Positions 49,201 to 59,767 of a stretch of DNA of 64,000 nt are shown here, in pieces. The DNA is from Aphelocoma coerulescens (Eukaryota > Chordata > Aves > Passeriformes > Corvidae), in assembly GCF_041296385.1 (NCBI RefSeq), contig NC_091033.1, forward strand, positions 14,652,501-14,716,500, read 5' to 3'. Both the position numbers and the translations under genes were made by a program. The notes beneath the pieces were generated by a model. It saw only the letters and a list, made by a program, of their open reading frames with translations, was not told the DNA's origin and searched no databases. Within the stretch, counting starts at the first letter, position 1. Each line of letters opens with the position of its first letter.

Positions 49201-52200
49201 GGTGGCCCCGCCCGGGGTGGCGGTGGCCCGGCGGGGCCGGAGCGCGGGCCGTGAGTGCCCTCCACCGACCGGCCCCGGCACCTCCGGGCAGCGAGCGCGG
49301 CGCTTCCCGGGGGTTCCGAGCCCCTCCGGGCCGGCCGGAGCGGGGCTGCGCCCGCGGGAGCCAGCGTCCCGGGTCCCCGCTCGCCCCGTGTGTTTTAGCG
49401 CTTATTTTGTCCTTCACAAGCGCTTATTCACCATGGCTTGGCTTGTTCCGTCTTTGGCTGAATATCTCGCTTTAAGTTGTGGATAGGCTAAAGGGTGAAT
49501 CAGTAAGTAGATAATCAAATAAGTAAAGCCTTGAGAAGAGAGCCTGTAAGCACGTGAAACGCTGAGTGTGGGTGTAACGCGTTTCTGCCTATTTTTTGGG
49601 TAGAAAAACGCAGCTGATTAATCCAGCGTAGAAAACACCAAGGCCTTTGGAACATCTCTGTAAGTTGTCAGTCGTGCGTTTTACTCACTCAAGGAAGTGA
49701 TTTTGTCACAGTTAAAATGCGTTAAATGGTGTTAGATAGTGGGAGGAGGGAGACTTGGGGCAGTTTAGAGTTCTTGGAAGTCCTTGCTTTGCAGCTGGGA
49801 GCAGGAGAAAAGCATCAGCGAAGCACGATCCTTAGAGCAACAGGGAGCTGATGGCACAGGGTTCATGTCTAGGACCAGAGTGGAGGGTTGCTAATCAGTC
49901 CTCCATGAGTTAATTTAAACCAGGGAAGTGCATGGCTTTGTTAACCTTAAAGTAAAAGTAGTGATCCTAGTGTGGGCTGTGGGGAAAGTAAGCTCACCAA
50001 AGGTATTAAAACTCCTGAATAAAAAAGTGGATAGGAAAACTTAAGTTCTGTTTCATCTCAATTCAAGTAAAATAAAGTTGAAAAAAAAGTCCCTAATGTC
50101 TTAGATGAGTGGTAGACCAGCAGCAACCTTCTTGAAGTCACATCAAACCAGATTCACTTCACTCCTTTTACTGTTTCCCTTAAAAAAAAAAAAATTCAAG
50201 CGGTGTGGATTTTATCAGCCTTCCTTGTCGATGGCTGCCTTGTCCTACACAATGGTGGATTTTTTCCATCCATTTGCCAGTGATTCAGTCTAACCCCCCT
50301 GCTGGGTTTACTGCATTCTTCTAACTTATTGGATAACTAGATGCTGAGAGATAACATTCCTGAAATTCGGGGGTGGGGAGATAAAAAACCACAGTAGAAG
50401 TCCTATCCCTGGGAAGCCTTTGGAGAGGGTTAAGTGAAGTGCACAAGGAATTGTTGTGGCAGGGCTGTCCTCGGTAAATCCGTGTGCAGTCTGTGGGCAG
50501 AGCTGCCCTCCTGGCATGGAAAGCCCCGAGTTCAGACCATTATTTCATTTTTGATAACTGCTGGGCTTGGGGGGTCTGAGGTGCTCTGATAGCAGCACTG
50601 AGGGCTGGGGACAGGAGGTTGTTACAAATCACGATGATTTTCACATAAGCTCTTGGGTTTTTTACAGAAACAGTTAATTTCTCCTTTGTTATTCCAGCTA
50701 CTATAAAATAACCCAGCATTCTGCTCGTGAATTTATCTAAAACCCTTTCTGAGACAGACCAAGATGTTATATTCACTTTCTTTAAGGTAAAAAGGAAAAA
50801 TAATGCATCACTTCCCTATTTGACATGCAGAAAGTTGTTTCAAGCTCTGAATTAGATTTATTCAGAGTCCTAAGCTAATGCTTTACTGTCAGGGAAACTG
50901 GAAACTAAAATACATGACAGGGACAGGGCTGCCAACCTCTCCCCACTGCTGCCCAGCACAGGGACCTTCAGTTTACTGGAGTTTCTTACTCTGAGATGGC
51001 AACTGCTGCTCAGAACCAGAAAAGTTACCAGAGCTCCTCAGAGTTATGAAAATGAGGAGCGTGGGCTGTGCTGGAGATTGGGAAAGGGGCACTGAATTTA
51101 GTGTGATCTTATCAGCACAGAAGTAGAAAAATAAGAAGAACTATCAAGGGAAAGGAGATAAATTATCAGATGCTTTGAAGTCGTTAAAGTTTGAGGACTT
51201 GTCTAGACATTATCCCGGGATATCTCCTTGGGGGTGGGTAGCAGTGTTTGGTGCAGACATTTCTGTGCCACTGGAAAAAGTAAAAGCTATTTTTTAATAT
51301 TTTGTGATGTGCAAACAGTGTAGTTCCACGTGGGAGATGGGACTGAGAAAACCCCAAACGCTAAAGGATTTGGAAACGAGATTTTCATGTTTTAGTGTAT
51401 TCTATGAAATAGGAAAGTAGTCAAGTAAAGACCTCTCAAGTCAGTGTAGAGTGCTTCTGGAAGTTTGTCTTTTTTCAACACAGCTTGCTTTCCCATTATA
51501 TCTGCTCAGACTCCTGCAAAACAAGTTTAAAATAATCTGTTCTTGATCCTGGTGGACTCTGTTGACCAAGTTATTTGGGATGGGAAATTTTCGTGTGCTG
51601 CTATTCTTGTTCCTTTTGCTTACGGGAGTTGTCTGGGCTGAAGGGGGAGTGTTTAATTCTTCCTGATTAAATAGGAGGCATCCAAACTTTTTTGATCATA
51701 GCTGTGCTGAGAACCTTTCCTCCCCGTTCAAGGACTTGTGTGGATTTGGATTTCTTGCTCTGCAGATCATAGCAGAACAGGCCTCTGATACTTGTAAATT
51801 TTTGTGATTGATCAAGTGTTTATTTTTAAAAGTAAACTTTCACATGCACTTCATGCCACACAACATTAAAGGGTTGGAGTTTGCTTTGTTGAATACCACA
51901 CAGTGCCCTTGTTGAGGTAAGAAATGGCAAGGTTTGCAATATCCTCCCTCAGCGAGGTTTTACATCCCCTGGAGCAGCAAGGTCATGTGCTCGAGTTGTC
52001 ACCTGGACATGGCTGCTGTCCATGTACAGGACATTCCCAGGTGGCAGATGTGTGGTTTGGCCACACCTTGCAAACCAAAGCTTCAAGAAGCTCCTGAGCT
52101 TGCAGAGTCCTGGCTTCACCTGGTCCAAGGGGATGGGCTGGTGACGTGGGACTGGAGCCAGGCGGGCTGGCCAGGACAGTGTGTGTGACACCATTCCAGG

Positions 52201-55200
52201 TGTGCTGGGGCTCTGGCCAGGACAGTGTGTGTGACACCATTCCAGGTGTGCTGGGGCTCTGGCCAGGACAGTTTGTGTGTGACACCATTCCAGGTGTGCT
52301 GGGGCTCTGGCCAGGACAGTTTGTGAGTGACACCATTCCAGGTGTGCTGGGGCTCTGGCCAGGACAGTGTGTGTGACACCATTCCAGGCGTGCTGGGGCT
52401 CTGGCCAGGACAGTTTGTGAGTGACACCATTCCAGGTGTGCTGGGGCTCTGGCCAGGACAGTTTGTGAGTGACACCATTCCAGGTGTGCTGGGGCTCTGG
52501 CCAGGACAGTGTGTGTGACACCATTCCAGGCGTGCTCTACTGGGGCTGTGGGAGGTGAAGTTACTGCACCCTTGGCACCCATCAAAATTGGAGCAATTTC
52601 TGTGATCTCTGGGATGTTTCAGCTGATGGGAGCTGGAATCTGGCTGGAGCCCACCCTGCTTCTCCCTCACTGGGAAGTTCTCCCTCCTCAGCACTCCTGC
52701 CCTGAGTACTGCCCTGCCTCAAGCTGGGTGTGAGTTTGTTATTTGAAGGATGGCAAGGCTGAGCAAAAACATCCTGTTTTGGTTATGATTTCTCTTAACC
52801 TCTTCCAGTTCAGATATTTCCCCGAATTATTTTTTTTTTGGTCCACGTGCAAATTCTGCTCAGTCTAAGCTGTGGGGTGCTGGTGGTGGAAGGGCAGGAG
52901 CAGACTTGGAGCCTAGCTTGGCTTTCCCTGCCCTTTCCCCGAGGTGGGTGAGTTGTGGATGCAGCTGAACAAGGCCTCCTGCGAGGATCGGAAATGCCTT
53001 GGAGTGGTTTTGCAAGCAGGACTTGTTACTTGTATTATATTTTTAATAATCATCAGTGTCAGTGTAGGCTCTTGCTCGTGTGTGGAGTCCTGCACTTCAA
53101 TCATGTCTTCCTTGCTACTGTGTCCATTTAGAGATTATTTTGGGGTGTGTTTGCTTTCGAAGGATTTACGAGCTAATATTGGCTGCTTTGCTTTTGTCAG
53201 TCCTCTTGGCTTGAAATTACTGTCGTAATGCTGGAGTGAAAGTTGCTTAGATCTGTACAATTAAGAATTGCTCAGAATTCTTTTGTTAATGATCTTGTAT
53301 GAATTTGAGAGATGGTTACCAAAGAATTAGAAAGTGAAGTGCAAACACAGAATAACTCGTGTGGTGTTTTGCTCAGTGCTATGATGCTTCCTCTGTCTTC
53401 CTTGTGTTCCTTTTAATCTGTGTTGCAGGTGATGCCTTGCAGGACTGTCCCAGGGTTTTTTTACCTGTATAAAGGGATTTGGCATAAATCTCTTTTCACT
53501 GAGCTTCCTGAGAGTCCTTTTATATTATGTTTTTTCTTGTAAACTGAACTGAGATGCAGATTTATTTTGGAATGGAATTATGCAAAGGAATTGGCATCAA
53601 AACAAAGAGCAGGACTTCAGATTGGTCTGCAAACTTGATTTTCCAGTCTTGTATCTTTAATTTGAAATTCAGGTGGAGTCGGTGATCTTAATCGTGAATA
53701 CTTGGTCTAAATCTAGCAACTAATAATGTGACTTTCTTTCATTTTAAGGGAGTCCACAAGACGTCCCAGGTGATAGAGATGGTGAAATGAGTTCCAAAAG
53801 GTGCCGCACGGAGGAAACCAAAATCTGTGAGAAATGCTGTGCAGAATTCTTTGTTCTCTCTGAGTTCCTTGAGCATAAGAAAAATTGCACTAAAAATCCG
53901 CCTGTTCTAATCATGAATGACAGTGAGGGAACAGTCCCCCCTGAGAGCTTCTCCGAGGCCTCTCTAGGGACCTTCCCAGGCGACCGAATGGATGGCAGGA
54001 CACGCAAGGACATTCAGGCAAAGGGCTGCATTGGTTCTGTGGAAAAGAGAGAAGGAAAAATGGATGCTGAATCGGTAGGAGGAATGTACCTAAAAATAGA
54101 ACCCCCGCTCACGCCTGCGGCTCCCGGCCTAAGCTATCTACCAAAACCCAAAGTACCAAACACTAACGTGACTTTGCAGACGATCCGCGGCACCAAAGTG
54201 GCCGTGAACCAGCGGACGTCCGACGCCATCTCTTCCTCGGCAGCCGGTTTCAATGCCATCCCCATGATCCTGGAGCAGCTCGTGTGTCTGCAGCAGCAGC
54301 AGCTCCAGCAGATCCAGCTGACGGAGCAGATCCGCATCCAGATTGCCATGATGGCCCCCCACGCCCTGCACCCCTCCATAGCAGCTGCTACTGACCCACT
54401 CAAAGCTCTGGGCGCCCACATGTCCCAGCAGCTCTCGGCTGCTGTGGCTTTAATCGGACAGAAAGCTGGAAGCCAGAGCCTATCACTGGAATCCTTGAAG
54501 CAAGGAAAACTACCTCATTCTAACACTGGCATTGCAGCCACCAGCTCGCTGGCTGCTGGGCTCTCCTCCTCCTTCCCCCTGAAGCCCGAGGGCAGCCGAG
54601 GCCTCCCCGGCTCCATCTCTCAGTTCCCAAATCCTTTGCTACCTCAGTCCTCTGGCTCAGTCATCTTCCAGAACCCGCTTTCGGCCGTTTCATCTGTGAT
54701 GGATTCCTCAAAGAAGGGGAAGGGGAAACCCCCCAACATCAGCGTGTCTGAAAGCAAACCGACCACAGAGGAGCCCTTCTTCAAACACAAGTGTAAATTC
54801 TGTGGGAAGGTCTTTGGCAATGACAGTGCCCTGCAGATCCACCTCCGCTCCCACACCGGGGAAAGGCCCTATAAATGTAACATCTGTGGGAACCGCTTCA
54901 CGACCAAAGGAAACCTTAAAGTGCATTTTCAGCGTCACAAAGACAAGTATCCCCATATAAAGATGAATCCTTACCCAGTTCCTGAGCACCTGGACAATGT
55001 TCCTACTAGCACTGGAATCCCATATGGGATGTCTGTGCCACTGGATGAGTCTAACCTGATTGTGGACAGCAAGCCTCTCCTAACAACCCTGCCTACCTCT
55101 GTGGCCACTGGCGCACCTCAGACCATGTCCAGCCTGGCAGGCATCAAGGAGTCTCTGCCTGGTACATTCTCAAGTGAGCTGCAGTCCAGGCCCTCTCCAG

Positions 55201-58200
55201 AAAGTGAGGGTGGCTCCTCCTCGTCAGGGGCGGTCGGTCACGAGTTGGGAACGGAGCAGAGCTTGAGCTCACCACAAGCTACCTGCAGCGTGAGCATCTT
55301 CCACGTTAGTGGGTCAAATGAGCAAGGCTCAGAGACATCAAAGCTCCAGCAGCTGGTTGAAAATATTGACAAATCCACTGCTGATCCTAACGAGTGCCTG
55401 ATCTGTCACAGAGTGCTGAGCTGCCAGAGCTCGCTCAAAATGCATTACCGCACCCACACCGGGGAGAGGCCGTTCAAGTGCAAGATCTGTGGCCGTGCCT
55501 TCTCCACTAAAGGGAACCTTAAAACTCACTATGGTGTCCACCGGGCCAATACTCCCTTGAAGATGCAGCATTCTTGTCCAATTTGCCAGAAGAAGTTTAC
55601 AAATGCCGTGGTGCTGCAGCAGCACATCCGCATGCACATGGGCGGGCAGATCCCCAACACCCCGATGCCAGAACCCCCCTGCGACAGCGCCGAGGTGGAT
55701 CCTGCTGTGCCTGAGAAGAACGGAGACGTCGGTCGCCCGGAGGAGATCCTGGAAAGCATAGACATGGAAGAGGACTTGGACTCTCAGGATGGCCCCAGGA
55801 GTTCTTCCAAACCTCCTACTCCGTATGATGCACAATCAGAGTCGCCCGCTGCGGCCGCTGCCTTCTCTGGGGTTACAGCACTGGAGAACCAGATGAAGAT
55901 TGTCACCTCCTCTCTGAATCTGCAGCGGCAGAACAGTCTGAGGTCCAGTGACAACGGCTCAGCAGAAAGCGATGGCATGACAAACGATTCATCCTCTGTG
56001 GCAGGAGATCCCGACTATCAGAACGGCCGGAGCCCCGCTGCCTCCGAGTCGGCGTCGCTGCAGGCCCTGTCCCCGGCCAACAGCCAGGCTGAGAGCGTGA
56101 GGTCAAAGTCACCTGCCTTCAACAACCAGGAGGATTCAGGCACGGGGAATAAATCAGAGGGTCCCGAGAATGCTCCTGTGGAAATGGAAGGGGTTGTGGG
56201 AGCTTTGGATTTAACATACGGCAATATTGGTCGGAAGGTCATTAAAGAAGAGCCTGGGCTACACTTTGCAAATGGAGAATATGGTGAGTAATGCGAAATG
56301 CTGGCAGTGATTTGGGGTGGGGCAGTAGGAAATCAGTCTTTAGAAGGACCAACAGGAAACAAAACTTCCTCAGCTTTCCCCTTTTCCTGCTCCTCTGTTT
56401 GGATAAGGGCACGGGCCCGGTAAAGTTCCTGATGAAGTCAAGCCCAAAATTCAAAGGCTTAAGTGCTGTCATCTCCTGCAAGGTCCTAGAAGTTAATAGA
56501 AACTGTGCCCTTGCTAGCTTTCATGGGCTCACCTGGTATCTCCTTACAGCTCTTTAAAGATACACATTTGTGTTTCGCAGGAAAACTGCTTATCCCAAGA
56601 GGATGAGGTGGAAACCGAATTCATTTGTGAGGTTTTCAGGCTTGCTGAAGTTAGATTTGAGCTAGAAGACTTTGTCTCATAAGCTCACCAACAAACCCAG
56701 CGATAAACTGATTTGTTTTGGGGGTATCCTAGGAAGTGTGGTGGGCTCTGCAGATGTGCCCCTCAGGCACATACAGCTTCAAAGGCAGGGTCTCTGGAGT
56801 GTCAGCAGGCTTAAGCTTGGAAGCAGAATAAGGTTGGGATAAGCATCACCTTTGCTTTCTTTCCAGGTCGGAGCAGTATTCCAGCTGCTTTTGTCAGAGC
56901 CCCACCGGCCCTGATAAAAATGGAGCTGCCTAGCGATCGTCCCCTCAGCACTGGCCACTTCATTGGCCCTCCAGCTCTGTCCCCTGGGGTCGCCCCTCTC
57001 CTGGTGCCACGCCCCAAGTTCTGCCGTCCTGCCAAACAGCACATCTGCACTACCTGTGGGAAGAACTTCTCCTCTGCCAGCGCCCTGCAGATCCACGAGC
57101 GGACCCACACCGGGGAGAAGCCCTTTGCCTGCACCATCTGTGGGAGAGCCTTCACCACCAAAGGAAACCTGAAGGTGGGTCCTGTCTGTTGTCCTCTCCT
57201 TTATCTGTGAAACTCGTATTAGAGATGGAAAGGACTTACTTTTAGTTCCTCAGATACTTATTGTTGACTCTTGTCTCCTTCCTGAGTTTCTCCACACAAT
57301 TTCTTGTGTGTTACTGAGATCACCCACAGGTCTTCGCTACTGTCCTTGACTTTCCTCTTGGGAGGGAAGGGGAGGCTTAGCCCTCACTAAGCAGATTGCT
57401 TTCTTTTTTAACTTGGATTTGGATGTGTCAAGACATAAGCATTTCATAGACCGAGTGCTATGAAATGCTGCCTGCAGAGTAAATGCATTACACTGCATTT
57501 ATGTGTGGGATAAACCAGGATAATCCTGAGATGGCACAAAGTGCTTGGGGATTGTGTCTAAGCACATGCTGAAGAAGTGCTGTGAGTCTGTCCTTCTGCC
57601 AGATGAATCCATTTGCCCTGTGAGGGACTCAGCTCCCTCACTTGCACAGAGTCTTCTCCCTCCCTGTGAGAGCCTCTTCAGGCTCTTCAGTCCTCTTGCG
57701 TAAATGCTGATGGGGAGAGAAAATACTCTGCAGTGTGTGAGCAGTGCCTTCCTGGAAGCACTGGCAGAATGTGGTGTGGAAGATTCCAGTTCAGGTGAAA
57801 CTCTCTGCCAAATTACTTGGTGGTTTTTTGCATTACCCAGTACTTTTCTCACTGTTTGCAGCAGATGACGTGGCTTCTGTTTGGGGGAGAGAGGGGTGTC
57901 GTTGCCAACACAGCTTGTTCTAAGTGTAAATCACAGTCCTCCAAGCCCTCCAGCATCCAAGTCCAGAGAGCCATGGTGATGTCAGGCAGTGGAATGACTG
58001 TGTCTTACACATGCCAGGAAGGGAACTTTGACAAGAGAACTACCCAGCTTAAATATTTACCTGAATGCAAATGGAGCAAGCCTGACTTCTTTGGGCAACT
58101 TGGCTGCAAGCAAAGTAGAATTTGGGTACACCCCAGAAGAGCTGCAGTATTAATGATTCTCTTTGCTTTCCCCTTTCTCCGGAAGGTCCATGTAGGAACC

Positions 58201-58608
58201 CACATGTGGAATAACTCAGCCAGGCGGGGAAGGCGGCTGTCCATCGATAACCCCATGGCCCTGCTGGGGAACGACCCCAAGAAGGTGTCAGAGATGTTCC
58301 CCAAGGACATCATGGCGCCCTCGGTGAGCATCGACCCCGCCGTGTGGAACCAGTACGCGGCCGTGCTCAGCAACGGCCTGGCCGTGAAGACCAACGAGAT
58401 CTCGGTGATCCAGAGCGGGGCCCTGCCGGCCCTGCCCGTGCCCGTGGCCGGGGGCTCGCCCATGAACTCTGCCGCGGCCTCCAAGGCGGACGGGGCCCAG
58501 GCTGGCGCTGCCTCCGACACGGAGAAGGCGGCGGGTGCTGCTGCAGACAATGTGCCAAAACACCAGTTCCCTCACTTCCTGGAGGAGAACAAAATCGCCG
58601 TTAGCTAA
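46153..58608 (+). CDS. SALL4: SALL4, spalt-like C2H2 zinc-finger transcription factor (4 coding exons, joined)
   Basis: CDS is the join of 46153-46222, 53749-56283, 56867-57174 and 58186-58608 (3336 nt, 1111 residues plus stop). All introns are GT-AG; junction phases are 1, 1 and 0. SALL4 is a nuclear DNA-binding regulator of pluripotency, germ-cell and limb programmes that recruits NuRD. Seen in the protein: the repressor motif [12 protein letters not shown] at residues 1-12; a C2HC finger (C50, C53, H66, C70); a Gln-rich dimerisation segment at about 196-222; a finger pair at 372-420; a finger triplet at 573-653; and a finger pair at 929-977 whose second finger is split by intron 3. The C-terminus [12 protein letters not shown] is the SALL4 ending. 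The finger pair containing CDICGKTF, present between the triplet and the last pair in SALL1, is absent, as in human SALL4. Human SALL4 is 1053 residues; this protein is longer mainly in its linkers. The start has a good Kozak context (CACCATG). Identification rests on remembered family sequences. Confidence 0.97.
47640..48095. promoter_or_regulatory. Secondary CpG-rich patch in intron 1
   Basis: A GC- and CpG-rich block separated from the promoter island by AT-rich sequence (about 47460-47630). It contains a C-run (47828-47842) and no recognisable exon. Open frames on both strands are compositional. It is probably regulatory; no function can be read from it. Confidence 0.4.
48115..48480. promoter_or_regulatory. 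Candidate conserved element in SALL4 intron 1
   Basis: Repeat-free AT-rich sequence lies between CpG patches, with clustered homeobox-like cores (CATAATCGTAATAATAAAAT, AAAATTAGCATTT). CpGs are retained despite low GC. There is no open frame of note. The call is by appearance. Confidence 0.3.
48745..48781 (+). other. G-quadruplex-forming motif
   Basis: Five G-tracts of 3, 5, 3, 6 and 7 bases are separated by loops of 2, 3, 4 and 4 bases, which satisfies the usual G4 rule. It lies on the coding strand of SALL4 inside the third CpG patch, so it would form in non-template DNA and in nascent intron RNA. Confidence 0.6.
49191..49232. repeat. Tandem 21-bp GC-rich duplication
   Basis: Two nearly identical 21-bp units, each beginning CCGGGGTGGCGG, lie directly after the candidate splice donor at 49184. 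They are part of the third CpG patch. Confidence 0.7.
52169..52546. repeat. Minisatellite, about 8 copies of a 46/48-bp unit
   Basis: Units start at 52169, 52215, 52261, 52309, 52357, 52403, 52451 and 52499, with lengths 46, 46, 48, 48, 46, 48, 48 and a final copy disrupted by a CTAC insertion. Each begins GGCCAGGACAG and contains GACACCATTCCAGG. The 2-bp change and a GTGTGTGA/GTGAGTGA variant mark sub-types. Long reverse-strand open frames over the array (up to 200 codons) repeat one phrase in several frames and are artefacts of the repeat. Confidence 0.95.
53749..56283 (+). CDS. SALL4: SALL4 coding exon 2 (main exon)
   Basis: The acceptor is the pyrimidine-rich stretch ending TTTTAAG at 53748; the donor is GTGAGT at 56284. 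The exon carries residues 25-868 plus one base. It holds the C2HC finger, the Gln-rich segment, the first finger pair (C372/C375/H388/H392 and C400/C403/H416/H420, joined by an HTGERP linker) and the finger triplet (C573...H593, C601...H621, C633...H653). After the triplet comes a long Ser/Pro/acidic linker containing the conserved phrase [10 protein letters not shown]. It ends with an ALDLT motif and a lysine in an IKEE context, features of SALL1 that human SALL4 appears to lack. The frame is open upstream of the first internal ATG (53787), but splicing, not that ATG, supplies the normal N-terminus. Confidence 0.97.
56284..56866 (+). other. SALL4: SALL4 intron 2 (583 bp)
   Basis: A GTGAGT donor and a strong TTTCTTTCCAG acceptor bound the intron. 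An 88-codon frame starting at 56291 has no recognisable domain. Nothing else notable is seen. Confidence 0.9.
56867..57174 (+). CDS. SALL4: SALL4 coding exon 3
   Basis: The acceptor follows TTTGCTTTCTTTCCAG at 56866; the donor is GTGGGT at 57175. The exon completes a glycine codon, then gives residues 870-971. It starts [13 protein letters not shown], matching the human RSSLPSTFIRAPP boundary. It includes finger six (C929, C932, H945, H949), the HTGEKP linker and the first part of finger seven (C957, C960). In SALL4 this last pair binds AT-rich DNA. Confidence 0.96.
57175..58185 (+). other. SALL4: SALL4 intron 3 (1011 bp)
   Basis: A GTGGGT donor and a TTTCTCCGGAAG acceptor interrupt finger seven between its Cys pair and its His pair, as expected for the SALL last pair. 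The first 600 bases are ordinary intron. The last 387 bases stay open in the exon 4 frame, and a second good acceptor lies at 57861 (see findings). Confidence 0.85.
58186..58608 (+). CDS. SALL4: SALL4 coding exon 4 (terminal)
   Basis: The acceptor follows CTTTCTCCGGAAG at 58185; the stop TAA is at 58606-58608. The exon begins VHVGTH, supplying H973 and H977 of finger seven, and continues with [17 protein letters not shown], a conserved SALL segment. The C-terminal tail is highly conserved ([20 protein letters not shown], then [10 protein letters not shown]). Much of the exon is GC-rich, unlike its flanks. The same frame stays open upstream through intron 3 back to 57799, which is reported separately as a finding. 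Confidence 0.96.
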   Translation, partial: VHVGTHMWNNSARRGRRLSIDNPMALLGNDPKKVSEMFPKDIMAPSVSIDPAVWNQYAAVLSNGLAVKTNEISVIQSGALPALPVPVAGGSPMNSAAASKADGAQAGAASDTEKAAGAAADNVPKHQFPHFLEENKIAVS

Positions 58609-59380
58609 AGACTCGAGAGGCGTTGACCTACAGAAAGAACAAATATATATAGACACAAACATATATTTTTAAGAGATTCCACTTCAGCCTCCTATTTTCC
58701 TATTGACGTGCAAATGATTTTATGGTTGTCTTTGTAAGAGTTGCCCAGAGTACAATCATGATATTGCTTTGCAAATAGTAATTAGTAAAGAATAGGATTT
58801 CCTTCTATTTGGAAAGATGCGGGTCTTGCAAAGTAGTTCTTACGTGTGACTTTAATGTGTACAGCCTTACAGAAGTTTCTACAACTTGAAATTCCAAAGG
58901 TTAGAATATTTACCTCTTTGTTTAGAGTGATAATGGGGGTTTTGAATAGAGTGGAAACAACCTACTGTTGATGGAAGAGCTTCTATTTACTGATGAGAAA
59001 TGGAAACTATTAATGCGGGTAAATATCCTAGAATGTCTGCCACCCTCTTAGAAAGAATTTTTCTGTTTGGATTTTTGGCTCTGTGTGGTTTCTGAATGTA
59101 CTTTTTCTTAATAATGGCTATAAAAACTACAAAGTTGGGGTTTTTTTTTAATTCTTTTTTTTTTTTGCCTCAGAAGTTTTATGAAAAGCAAGTTGCTGTT
59201 TTTTCTTTAGTCACTGCTCCTAAGTAATTAATTCTTTGTGTTGTTGACTGCTGCTTATTTAATACTACTACTAGGACAGTCCTTCAAGTATAGTGCCAAA
59301 ATTCCTGCTTCCAAAGATGTGCAGTTTTTCCTAGATGTTTTATTTCAATACCAAGAGCCCCAAACAAGCATGGGTGGGTA

Positions 59381-59388
59381 TGTATATA
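59381..59388 (+). promoter_or_regulatory. Pumilio-type element TGTATATA in the 3' UTR
   Basis: TGTATATA fits the PUM1/PUM2 consensus TGTANATA and lies in the transcribed sense. It is in an AT-rich context where chance matches are not rare, so confidence is limited. Confidence 0.4.
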
Positions 59389-59767
59389 CTTTTTTTTGTT
59401 GTTGTTTTGTTTCCTCTTCAAAGGGAAGACTTGCCTTGGGAAGTCAGGTCTAAAAGCTCTGCAAGGAATCTCAGGTGACTGTTGCAATTTGCCATGGGAA
59501 CCGGCTTCCTTAGCAAGAGACTTTTTGTTTTGTTTTGGTTTTTTTTTTGTTTGGGTAATTTAGGAGATCAGTCTGTGTAAACCTGTATTTAAATATGAAG
59601 TATTCATGCTTAGGTTAAATGTTTTGTGGGTTTTTGGATGGCATTCCTACTCTGGTCATTAAGGGTTTTTTGGTGGTCTGTGAGCTTGCATTCCACCAAA
59701 ATGATAATTAATGATCCATGTGTGTTGTATGAAGGTTGCTGGGATAGTCATCTGGATTCTAAGTTAT

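Larger units (their letters stand above)
48650..49420. promoter_or_regulatory. Third CpG-rich patch in intron 1, possible internal promoter
   Basis: A dense CpG island-like block about 2.5-3.2 kb after exon 1, with a G-quadruplex motif (48745-48781) and a candidate first exon ending at 49183. A second island with a splice donor suggests an alternative SALL4 promoter, but no transcript evidence is available. Confidence 0.5.
46223..53748 (+). other. SALL4: SALL4 intron 1 (7526 bp)
   Basis: Bounded by GTGAGC and TTTTAAG. It holds the tail of the promoter CpG island, a second GC-rich patch (about 47640-48095), a third (about 48650-49420), repeat-free AT-rich stretches between them that resemble conserved elements, and the 46/48-bp minisatellite at 52169-52546. 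From 49430 to 52160 and from 52550 to 53748 I see ordinary intronic sequence with no exon that fits the SALL4 frame apart from the candidate at 49168. Confidence 0.85.

Noticed and set aside
49027..49486. Overlapping Gly/Arg/Pro-rich frames in the third CpG patch as a separate gene
   Set aside because: All frames are open because of composition. Only the short ATG-to-donor piece at 49168-49183 has splice-phase support.
51949..52694. Reverse-strand open frames of about 190-200 codons
   Set aside because: They run through the 46/48-bp minisatellite and repeat the same phrase in three frames; no domain or start context.
55338..55835. 165-codon minus-strand frame over SALL4 exon 2
   Set aside because: Antisense shadow of the zinc-finger coding exon.
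53787..56291. Exon 2 frame as a complete single-exon gene starting at 53787
   Set aside because: The frame is open upstream, a good acceptor lies at 53748 and the phase matches exon 1. The apparent stop lies beyond a perfect donor at 56284.
46153..58608. SALL1 or SALL3 as the identity of the gene
   Set aside because: The first 10 residues are shared by these paralogues, but the missing third finger pair, the VLIMNDSEG segment and the C-terminus [10 protein letters not shown] fit SALL4.
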